64,000 nucleotides of DNA from an uncultured Candidatus Saccharibacteria bacterium (GTDB lineage: Bacteria; Patescibacteriota; Saccharimonadia; Saccharimonadales; Saccharimonadaceae). The first letter of the stretch is position 1; each line of letters opens with the position of its first letter. Location of the stretch: positions 1 to 64,000 of the forward strand of contig CALHGK010000004.1 in assembly GCA_938030095.1 (NCBI GenBank). The letters are read 5' to 3'. The notes below the pieces were generated by a model. The model had not been told where the DNA came from. It saw nothing but the letters and a program-made list of their open reading frames with translations, and ran no database searches. Position numbers and translations under genes: made by a program. Shown piece by piece: positions 41,577 to 48,341 of this stretch.

Positions 41577-42569
41577 ATGAAAGATTCTCCCTCACCCCAA
41601 GCTGGAATTATAAAAGTAATTGCTACGCTCATTGGCGGCATTATTGCAGTTGGCGCGATCGCCGTTGCAGCTGCCTTCTTGTGGCCCGCCCAGAAGGTAG
41701 AACTACGCACAGCAGATATCAAGCGACTAGATTATGATAGCTCGATGGCGGCTATCAATCAGCAAATTACCCACGATACAGCAGAGGCTGGCCTGCGCAG
41801 TGAATGCCGCTCGTTTACCAAGACGCACGGCAAGAAAACAGCCAAGGCCGTCTTGCTCATCCACGGCATCAGCGGCTGCACCAGTGATATGGCTGATATT
41901 GCCAATGTATTCTACGAGCAGGGTTACAACGTTTATGCGCCGCGCGTGCCGCAGCATGGCTATGCCGACAAGAAGCGCCATGGCCAGATCTCCTTCCAAG
42001 AGATGGTGCAGTACATGACCACCAGTGCGAGCCAGGTCAGTGGCCTTGGTGAGGAAGTCGGTGTGGCAGGCCACTCTGGTGGTGGCAATATGGCGACGTG
42101 GCTTGCGCAATATGGTAACGGGCTCTTCTCGCGGGTGCTGCTCATCGCGCCGTTTTATGAGCCAGCGGCCAGCCAGGCGCCCAAGTGGCAGGTCCCGCTC
42201 ATGCGCAACCTCTATGGCAATAATATCCTGCCAGACCGCTACAGTGGTAATGATGAGGTGAATGGCCTGTCGTATCGCACCTTGGCAAAGTATGTCACAC
42301 TCAAAGAAAACTACAAAGCCAACCTCGCTGCACCCGGCCTCAAGCATGTTGGTGTGGTGGTGAGTGAGGGTGACCACGATATCGACCCAGACCTCGCGCA
42401 CGACATCCCGCAAAAAATGGCAACCAACAACAATGCCTCCTTCCAATACAAAAAATTCCCCGCCAGCATGGGGATTGGCCACGACATGACACGCCGCGCT
42501 TCGCCGGGGGTGAGCGCTCATAGCGAGGAAGTCTTCCAGACCTACCTTGCTGTGTACGAAGGGAAATAG
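41577..42569 (+). CDS. Membrane-anchored alpha/beta hydrolase, copy A
   Basis: 330 residues. Membrane helix at about 13-35, then a serine-hydrolase fold: LLIHGISGC (oxyanion region), nucleophile elbow GHSGGG, and a late EGDHDIDP / GIGHDM supplying acid and His. The nearest relatives are lysophospholipase/esterase-type enzymes; substrate unknown. CATACT (41564-41569) ends 7 nt before ATG 41577. A paralogue lies at 45389-46378 with the same layout and many shared motifs (PRVP.HGY.D.KRHG, FYEPAASQAPKWQ). Confidence 0.88.
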   Translation: MKDSPSPQAGIIKVIATLIGGIIAVGAIAVAAAFLWPAQKVELRTADIKRLDYDSSMAAINQQITHDTAEAGLRSECRSFTKTHGKKTAKAVLLIHGISGCTSDMADIANVFYEQGYNVYAPRVPQHGYADKKRHGQISFQEMVQYMTTSASQVSGLGEEVGVAGHSGGGNMATWLAQYGNGLFSRVLLIAPFYEPAASQAPKWQVPLMRNLYGNNILPDRYSGNDEVNGLSYRTLAKYVTLKENYKANLAAPGLKHVGVVVSEGDHDIDPDLAHDIPQKMATNNNASFQYKKFPASMGIGHDMTRRASPGVSAHSEEVFQTYLAVYEGK

Positions 42570-42615
42570 ACAATGGTATAATATATAATTACAAAAGAAA
42601 GGAGTGAAATAGACT

Positions 42616-43185
42616 ATGAGGAATTCTAGAGAGAGTAGCAACGGCCACAATACTTCACTTAGTGAGGCAACCTCTCCTGTTCCAAAAGAACAAAGCGAGG
42701 TTTCGTTCGCTGATGTGGTGGGGCCGGTCATGCGTCTTGATGGTCTGTTAAAATACTTCGCAAAGAGAAAGAGTGGTAGAAAGGTTGGCCAGAAAGACCT
42801 TATTGTTCTGAGAACAGCTGACGGTACGCTGGTTTGCCCAGAACAGCAGTTTGAGCGCACCGATGAAGCGGGTAATCGTACCTTGGAGGTCTCACCATAT
42901 ACGATAGCACTGTGGAGAGTGACTGGGCTAAGCGGCCACAATGGTTGGACACGTGCAGCGAGTTTAGCTGATCCCAAGCATGAAATAAGCGGGCATCAAT
43001 ACAGCTTATTTGATATTGCTACCAACCCAGAGATATCTGATGACGACAAACAATCTGTCCTTCGGTATGTTTTGGATGAGGAAGATAAAAGAGCAGTTTG
43101 GAGTGGTGACCGTGACTTCAATAAGAAGCGTGGGGAGGTTGTTGCATATATTGAGAATGTCCTTGGTATCCCTGTCACAAAATAG
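42616..43185 (+). CDS. Hypothetical cytoplasmic protein
   Basis: 189 residues, soluble, no membrane helix. The first 30 residues are Ser/Asn-rich and look disordered. The core (VLRTADGTLVCPEQQF ... VSPYTIALWRVTGLSG) and acidic C-terminal half (DDDKQSVLRYVLDEEDKRAVW) match no family I know. ATG 42616 lies behind AAAGGAGTG; TATAAT near 42582 is the likely -10. Composition is somewhat more AT-rich than its neighbours. Confidence 0.7.
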   Translation: MRNSRESSNGHNTSLSEATSPVPKEQSEVSFADVVGPVMRLDGLLKYFAKRKSGRKVGQKDLIVLRTADGTLVCPEQQFERTDEAGNRTLEVSPYTIALWRVTGLSGHNGWTRAASLADPKHEISGHQYSLFDIATNPEISDDDKQSVLRYVLDEEDKRAVWSGDRDFNKKRGEVVAYIENVLGIPVTK

Positions 43186-43419
43186 ATAAATGGCTGGCAT
43201 TAAGTTGGCATATATTTGGATTGTACCTAGCTGTTTAGTACGCTATATAAGATAGGCCCTCAAATTATGCTGAGTCGATCGCAAGTGATTGAGTGATGGC
43301 GCACGAAGCATCTGTAGGAATAACGAGCGTAGCCGATAAGTTAAATTATGAAAACCGGCAGAACACACTGCTGGTTTTTTACATATCAAGACCATTCCGT
43401 TATATAAAAGAACATACTA
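43186..43419 (+). other. Gene-free stretch with a terminator
   Basis: No gene supported. The hairpin AACCGGCAG/CTGCTGGTT followed by TTTTTT at about 43350-43381 is a good rho-independent terminator, probably for the 42616 gene. Confidence 0.6.
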
Positions 43420-43481
43420 TTGACATTATATCGAGCTACGGTATACAATAAGAATATACGATATATCGCACTACGATACAT
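43420..43481 (+). promoter_or_regulatory. Promoter and operator-like repeats upstream of the CPBP-PadR operon
   Basis: TTGACA (43420-43425), 18 bp, TACAAT (43444-43449). Just after the start site lies the perfect palindrome CGATATATCG (43459-43468), and a direct repeat CTACGGTATAC (43436-43446) / CTACGATACAT (43471-43481). A repressor site is plausible; the PadR protein of this operon is the obvious candidate. Confidence 0.5.
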
Positions 43482-43516
43482 ATGACTTCGATGTACCAAT
43501 CGAGAAAGGATGATTA

Positions 43517-44215
43517 ATGGATAAAACAACGAAACGACGGGATGACATAAAAATTCTGCTGGCATACTTTGCTGGCTATATGGTGGGGATGACGGCATTG
43601 TCGTACGCGCTAGAGCGATTTGCCGCTATATCGTCCACGAGCGTGCTTGGGCTTATCATCAATGCTGCGGCAAGTGTGCTTTTGCTTGGTTATATTGTGA
43701 TAAAGAAGCGGGCTGAGCTTACTGATGCGTGGCGCACTGCACGGCAGGCACCAGGCAAGAATAGCTGGTTTGTCGTCAAGTATTTTCTCTTTGCGTATCT
43801 TGCAACGCTCCCAGTGGCGCTCTTGCTTGCTGCGCTGCATGCTACCAACCAAAATCAAGCAACGCTCGTTGGTCTCTTTGGCGGGGCGCTGTGGTATGCG
43901 GTGTTTATGTCAGTAGTATTTGGGCCGATCGTTGAGGAGGTTGTCTTTCGCGGCGTTATCTTTGCTCGCTTATTGCAAAAATCTCGCGTTCTTGCCTATG
44001 CAGCATCGATGCTACTCTTTGCACTCGTGCATGTGGCGCCATATATGCTCACGGGGGAAGTCAAGAATGGCCTAGCGATTATGAACTACCTACCGCTGGC
44101 GTTCTTCTTGTGCCGAGCTTATGAGCAAAAGCAAAGCCTCTATGCCTCGATTGGTGTGCATCTGCTTCAGAATAGCCTTGCGACAATACTCCTTGTGCTC
44201 GCAACCCGAGGCTAG
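43517..44215 (+). CDS. CPBP-family intramembrane metalloprotease (Abi/CAAX)
   Basis: 232 residues, about seven membrane helices. Catalytic motifs: EEVVFRG (motif 1), FALVHVAP (motif 2) and HLLQN (motif 3). Bacterial members often protect against bacteriocins or process peptides. ATG 43517 follows AAAGGATG. The PadR gene starts 31 nt after the stop. Confidence 0.9.
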   Translation: MDKTTKRRDDIKILLAYFAGYMVGMTALSYALERFAAISSTSVLGLIINAAASVLLLGYIVIKKRAELTDAWRTARQAPGKNSWFVVKYFLFAYLATLPVALLLAALHATNQNQATLVGLFGGALWYAVFMSVVFGPIVEEVVFRGVIFARLLQKSRVLAYAASMLLFALVHVAPYMLTGEVKNGLAIMNYLPLAFFLCRAYEQKQSLYASIGVHLLQNSLATILLVLATRG

Positions 44216-44246
44216 ACACGGTATAATACATACACAGGAAATACGC

Positions 44247-44564
44247 ATGATCCAAGCAAAGCTACGACGTATCTACTCACCTATGACCGAGACAGGGTTC
44301 TATATCCTATTCTGTTTGCAGGCGGAGATGCATGGCTATACGATTGGCCAGCGCGTCAAGCAGATGACAGATGGTCAGGTGCAGATTAGCCCCGGCACAA
44401 TGTATGGTACGCTCGCCAAGATGGAGAAGGATGGTATAATCCGCTTCGTACGAGAAGAGGATAAGCGCAAAATCTATCACATCACACCACTTGGCCAAGA
44501 GATATTGGCCTGCGAGCTGCGGCGGATTGAGCGACTGTATAACAATAGCAAAGGAAGGAAATAA
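44247..44564 (+). CDS. PadR-family transcriptional regulator
   Basis: 105 residues, winged helix: TETGFYILFCLQAEMHGYTIGQR, the PGTMYGTLAKMEKDGII recognition part and DKRKIYHITPLGQE wing. It would repress its own operon or others until bound by a ligand. TATAAT (44222-44227) plus CAGGAA give it its own leader; ATG 44247 is the start although the frame is open further up. It is followed by its usual partner, a DUF2812 protein, after 4 nt. Confidence 0.9.
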   Translation: MIQAKLRRIYSPMTETGFYILFCLQAEMHGYTIGQRVKQMTDGQVQISPGTMYGTLAKMEKDGIIRFVREEDKRKIYHITPLGQEILACELRRIERLYNNSKGRK

Positions 44565-44568
44565 CTGA

Positions 44569-45120
44569 ATGCCACGGATCATGTGTCGCTACTATATGTT
44601 GCCAGAGTATGGGCAAGAGGAGGCATTTCTTGCTGAGCAACATCGGCAAGGGTATGCCCTCAAACGCTTTATTATCCCGTTCTTTTATATATTTGAGCCA
44701 TGCCCAGCGGCGCAATATACGTACAAAATCGACTTTCAGAGCCTTACTCGGCACGAAGAAAACGCGCAGTACCAGCAGCTCTATGCCGATTATGGCTGGG
44801 AATATGTTGCATCCGCCAATGGCTTCCATGTCTTTCGCCGGCCGAGTAATGAAGCTGAAGAGGATGATATCTTTAGCGACAATGAATCTCGCCTGGCAAT
44901 GGTGACGCGCATTAGCAAGCAGCGTATGGCACTGCTGATGCTGATCGTTGTGCTGCTGTTTGCCTATATTGGCTATAAGCTTGTGCAAACACCAGCTGTT
45001 TTGCAGCGGCCTGAGTTCTACGGGTTGGTACTCGTCGCACTCTTTGATGGCTATCTTTGCGTGCGGTGCTGGCGTGGCTTGCGCCGGCTGAAGCGTGCGC
45101 TGATTGCCGAGCAGCGGTAG
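44569..45120 (+). CDS. DUF2812 membrane protein (PadR partner)
   Basis: 183 residues. The soluble N-terminal part has the DUF2812 layout (EEAFLAEQHRQGYALKRFIIPFFYIFEPCP, YTYKIDF, YADYGWEYVASANGFHVFRR), then two membrane helices (about 123-140 and 150-170) and a basic tail. DUF2812 proteins commonly sit directly after PadR genes and are thought to act as partners or sensors; no mechanism is established. ATG 44569 with only a weak ribosome site, coupled to padR. Confidence 0.8.
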   Translation: MPRIMCRYYMLPEYGQEEAFLAEQHRQGYALKRFIIPFFYIFEPCPAAQYTYKIDFQSLTRHEENAQYQQLYADYGWEYVASANGFHVFRRPSNEAEEDDIFSDNESRLAMVTRISKQRMALLMLIVVLLFAYIGYKLVQTPAVLQRPEFYGLVLVALFDGYLCVRCWRGLRRLKRALIAEQR

Positions 45121-45139
45121 AGTCCAAAATACGAGATAT

Positions 45140-45310
45140 CTCTGCTATTTTTGGAGTGTGCTTGCTCTGGATGCTCTTTATTATAGTCTAAAAGGCTGCG
45201 TTTCTTGCTCTCCGAGGAAGCAGAGACGCCATAGCGGATGAGCTGGTCAATGGTATATCGCAAATAGAAGTAAGGCGGGTAGGCGAGGAGATAGCTAAGC
45301 CAAATGTGAG
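45140..45310 (-). pseudogene. Possible membrane-protein gene remnant
   Basis: The minus strand reads IWLSYLLAYPPYFYLRYTID and then a hydrophilic segment ending before a run into the antisense of the DUF2812 gene. It looks protein-like but has no good start, and its upstream end lies in the terminator at 45334-45369. Weak evidence. Confidence 0.2.
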
Positions 45311-45333
45311 CATCGCACTGTCGAAATATAATG

Positions 45334-45369
45334 AAAAACACTGCAGCTAGGCAAACTGCAGTGTTTTTA
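45334..45369. terminator. Bidirectional terminator
   Basis: AAAAACACTGCAG/CTGCAGTGTTTTT perfect stem with a 9-nt loop; serves the minus-strand hydrolase gene and probably the plus-strand operon. Confidence 0.9.
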
Positions 45370-45388
45370 TGTGTGGCTCTAGAACCAG

Positions 45389-46378
45389 TTAGATTTCGTT
45401 AGTTTGACGGCCCTCGTAGAGGTTGAGATACTGCCGATAGACTGCCTGGTGGTAGGTAGCCATACCACCATCGGTTGGCCCAACCATGTTGTGGCCAATG
45501 TTGAGCCGCTTTGGTAGGTTATAGTGCTGGAACGATGCATTGCTTGCCTGAGCCATGCGCTGCGGGATGCTCACCGCTAGGCCGTTGTCGACGGCATCGT
45601 CATTCTCACTCGTCACTGTTGCAACGCGCGTGAGGCCTGGTGCAGCGAGATCTTTCTTGAAGTTCTGTTTGACGATGAGATATTTGCCAAGTGCACGGTA
45701 CGACAGGCCGCTTGGGCTGAATTTATCTGGCAAAATATTGTGCCCATACAGCGTGCGCAAGACAGGCAGCTGCCACTTGGGGGCTTGGCTGGCTGCTGGC
45801 TCGTAGAATGGGGCAAGCAGCAACACATTCGTAAAGAAGCCATTGCCATACTGGGCAAGCCACGTCGCCATATCACCACCACCAGAGTGACCAACGATGC
45901 CAAGCTCATCACCCAGGCCGCTCACTTGCTGAGCACTCGTCTTCATGAAGTCGGCAATGTCTTTGGTAGAGATCTCGCCATGGCGCTTGTTGTCGGTGTA
46001 ACCGTGCTTGGGTACGCGTGGCACATAGACATTGTAGCCTTGGCTGTAGAATTCATCTGCCAGCTTTTGGTAGACATTGCTGCAGCCACTGATGCCGTGA
46101 ATCATGAGGACGGCCTTTGCGGCGCGCTTGCCATGAGTCTTGGTGTATGTGCGGCACTCTGGGCGAATGCTGCTGTCGCTCTCTTCTTGCTTAATTTGCT
46201 GGTCGATGCTGCTCATCGCCTCGTTGTAATTCTTGCGACTCATGTTGGCCGAGCGCAAATCCCTACTCGCGGCCACTTGGCTCGGTGCCAAGAACGTTGT
46301 TGCTGCCACAAGCCCTGTCACACTCAACAGGCCAGCAACAACCCAACTCTTTAGGCTGATATAGTCTGGTTTTGTCAT
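45389..46378 (-). CDS. Membrane-anchored alpha/beta hydrolase, copy B
   Basis: 329 residues with a membrane helix at about 11-30, LMIHGISGC, the nucleophile motif GHSGGG and the late ENDDAVDNG / NIGHNM acid-His region. Paralogue of the protein at 41577-42569; they share long motifs but differ at the C terminus. The two flank the CPBP-PadR cluster in opposite orientation. ATG 46378 lies behind AAAGGAGG. Function unknown; outer-face lipase or esterase is likely. Confidence 0.88.
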   Translation of the reverse strand: MTKPDYISLKSWVVAGLLSVTGLVAATTFLAPSQVAASRDLRSANMSRKNYNEAMSSIDQQIKQEESDSSIRPECRTYTKTHGKRAAKAVLMIHGISGCSNVYQKLADEFYSQGYNVYVPRVPKHGYTDNKRHGEISTKDIADFMKTSAQQVSGLGDELGIVGHSGGGDMATWLAQYGNGFFTNVLLLAPFYEPAASQAPKWQLPVLRTLYGHNILPDKFSPSGLSYRALGKYLIVKQNFKKDLAAPGLTRVATVTSENDDAVDNGLAVSIPQRMAQASNASFQHYNLPKRLNIGHNMVGPTDGGMATYHQAVYRQYLNLYEGRQTNEI

Positions 46379-46514
46379 GTCAGTCCTCCTTTAGTACTCT
46401 CCAGTATGCCGGATTGTTGCGCCAATTGCAAATACTGAGTGTGTTGCCTGACGTGAGCTTATACCAGTAAAATAGTATGCCAAACAGAGGTCATATCGAT
46501 GTAAAAACCACAAT

Positions 46515-46545
46515 AAAACCGCATTACTATACAAATGCGGTTTTT
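46515..46545. terminator. Bidirectional terminator
   Basis: AAAACCGCATT/AATGCGGTTTT stem with a short loop and T/A tails on both sides; ends the minus-strand 46568 gene. Confidence 0.88.
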
Positions 46546-46567
46546 GGTATATCACTGGTAGCGAGTA

Positions 46568-47317
46568 TTAGTCGTGATTAAACTCAAGCCGCTTGAGCCG
46601 CTCATACTCATCAAATTGGTAGCTAACGTGGATGCTCGTGCCAGTATCATCAGTGACACGGGCGTGGTGGACGCCATTGTCATCGTCGTTCATCTCGATG
46701 CTCCAGCCTGGCATCAGCTCCACAAAACCCTCCAGCGACCATGCAATGTCGTCCACCTGTTGCAGATAGCGTGGCAGGCGTGAGTAGAAGTAGTCGAGCG
46801 TAATGGGCGGCACAGGCTCGGAGAGATCCTCTAGTAGTAACACAATCCGCGAACCGCCACCAATTGGTAGGCTATAGTAATAATACTCAGTACCAAAAAT
46901 ACTAATAGCAGCGCTACCGATATCGTGTGCCACGCCAGCAATTACCATTGCTTGGTCGGTACCGTCTGGCAGCGTATAGGCAACCTCGTCCGCAGTGAGT
47001 TCTTCTTCGCCATGCTTGAGGCCGTAGGCGTGCACGTTATGAGCAAGCTTCACCGCGCTCCCATATCGTGACAGAGCATTTGAAAAGCCCCATAGCAATG
47101 TTGGTGGTTTGGCAGCGATAGATGCAAGCAGGTGTGCCTTGGCCGTTACCTTACCTTTATCTCCTACCATAGCAAAGTACTGTGTACTAAGATCAGCTTC
47201 GTGGTTGACGGACTCATCGTTTCCTGCTGTTCGCTGAAACATTTCAGTCATCAGCTCTTGGCGGAGCGCTGCATAAATACAGTTACGCTGACCCATTCGT
47301 CGAATACCAGTATGCAT
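46568..47317 (-). CDS. DUF6882-like protein
   Basis: 249 residues, cytoplasmic. The central part LLASIAAKPPTLLWGFSNALS followed by LAHNVHAYGLKHGEEELTADE resembles the W-x-W-x-N helix segment of DUF6882 proteins; the C-terminal 90 residues (PPITLDYFYSRLPRYLQQ ... IEMNDDDNGVHHARVTDDTG) look like a separate small alpha/beta domain. Such proteins are often linked to polymorphic-toxin immunity, but no toxin is seen. ATG 47317 follows GGAGGTTTAT. Family assignment is from pattern memory. Confidence 0.7.
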   Translation of the reverse strand: MHTGIRRMGQRNCIYAALRQELMTEMFQRTAGNDESVNHEADLSTQYFAMVGDKGKVTAKAHLLASIAAKPPTLLWGFSNALSRYGSAVKLAHNVHAYGLKHGEEELTADEVAYTLPDGTDQAMVIAGVAHDIGSAAISIFGTEYYYYSLPIGGGSRIVLLLEDLSEPVPPITLDYFYSRLPRYLQQVDDIAWSLEGFVELMPGWSIEMNDDDNGVHHARVTDDTGTSIHVSYQFDEYERLKRLEFNHD

Positions 47318-47451
47318 ATAAACCTCCAGATTATGTTCTTGTATGCTTTTGTAATTGTAGCATAAGCAGACGGATAATGTAGCATATTCTGGATAAGTTT
47401 GCTATTTTGTATCAATATAACAGAGGCAATGTATTATGTTCCCGAACAACC

Positions 47452-47501
47452 TTGACAGTACTATAAAAGAGAGATACGCTATATGTATAACTATACATAT
47501 A
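47452..47501 (+). promoter_or_regulatory. Promoter and perfect PadR-type operator before the EXLDI gene
   Basis: TTGACA at 47452-47457 (-10 weak, about TACGCT at 47475-47480). A perfect 22-bp palindrome, TATATGTATA-AC-TATACATATA, lies at 47480-47501, over the presumed start site and just before AAGGAGG. It contains ATGT-N8-ACAT, the known PadR operator core. Confidence 0.75.
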
Positions 47502-47513
47502 AGGAGGAGTATG

Positions 47514-48014
47514 ATGGCTAATAAAACAATCTATTTTTCACATAGCGACGAACGCTATATTGAAGGGACTTTGCCTGGTATTAGTATGAGTCTATCTGCA
47601 GCACTGATGGCGGGTTATCGTTTATTAGTTGAGCGGCAGCAAGCAACACGCGATGGTTTTCATGAAGTACAGCTGCGCGTTGGCAAGGATGGCGTGTATC
47701 AGCATAAGATTTTTATGGGTCGTAAAATATACAGGACAATAGCAAAGGACAAAGCAGCTCTTCGCGAACAGCGAGTATATCTTACGCAAAAGGGCCGCTA
47801 TGTGTACTATGAGCGCAACCACGCCGACTGGAACTATTGGCCTACAGGCATGCAGCGTAGCACGCAGGCCAACGACAATCCAGCGACAGTCAAACAATGG
47901 GGGCGAATGGAGGTTGTCGATACGATTGATGAGCTCGCAGCGTATATCCCAGAGCGCGCTGTGCAAAATTTGCAACAGAGCCTGGAGCAGCCAGTGGAGT
48001 ATTTGGATATTTGA
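47514..48014 (+). CDS. EXLDI-family protein
   Basis: 166 residues ending in EYLDI, the C-terminal motif that names the EXLDI family; preceding DTIDELAAYIPERAVQNL fits too. The rest (YFSHSDERYIEGTLPGISMS, then a strand-rich core ending YVYYERNHADWNYWP) is soluble. No known function. AGGAG sits 7 nt before ATG 47514 (ATG 47511 is alternative). The palindromic operator directly upstream (47480-47501) suggests repression by a PadR-family protein. Confidence 0.8.
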   Translation: MANKTIYFSHSDERYIEGTLPGISMSLSAALMAGYRLLVERQQATRDGFHEVQLRVGKDGVYQHKIFMGRKIYRTIAKDKAALREQRVYLTQKGRYVYYERNHADWNYWPTGMQRSTQANDNPATVKQWGRMEVVDTIDELAAYIPERAVQNLQQSLEQPVEYLDI

Positions 48015-48131
48015 GATCTGAGACAAGGGGAGAGCTTCGTATCTTTTGTATGTAGTAGGGTAGTGTTGATATACGACGAAAGAGAATACGGTTTGTAGCG
48101 CAATGAGTAACGCAATCCAGAAGGAGTCTTT

Positions 48132-48266
48132 ATGACACGATATTGGCTCGGCGTGGCCTCGAAAGACCACATCCAAATAGGGGTAGAAGGTGGCTTTTGC
48201 CAGCTCTGCTATGGCAAGAAAGTACCGCTGACCCGCATGTAGCGTGGTGATATAGCCACTACGTAG
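48132..48266 (+). pseudogene. Decayed EVE-domain protein gene
   Basis: ATG 48132 behind AAGGAG starts MTRYWLGVASKDHIQIGVEG and continues GGFCQLCYGKKVPLTRM, the N-terminal third of an EVE (PUA-like) domain, then TAG at 48240. Reading through the stop gives RGDIATT and a second stop; RGD is exactly what follows the Arg-Met in intact EVE proteins. So a full-length gene appears to have decayed. EVE domains bind modified bases. A 36-residue product may still be made. Confidence 0.6.
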
Positions 48267-48341
48267 CATGCTTATATTCCACCTCTGAGAAACGAGAAGA
48301 GTAGCACAGCTTTACCCCAAGATGATATACTATAACTCAGT

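Noticed and set aside
41727..42977. 416-codon minus-strand open frame across the hydrolase gene
   Set aside because: It is antisense to a clear alpha/beta hydrolase with intact motifs, has no promoter or ribosome site, and reads as a composition artefact.
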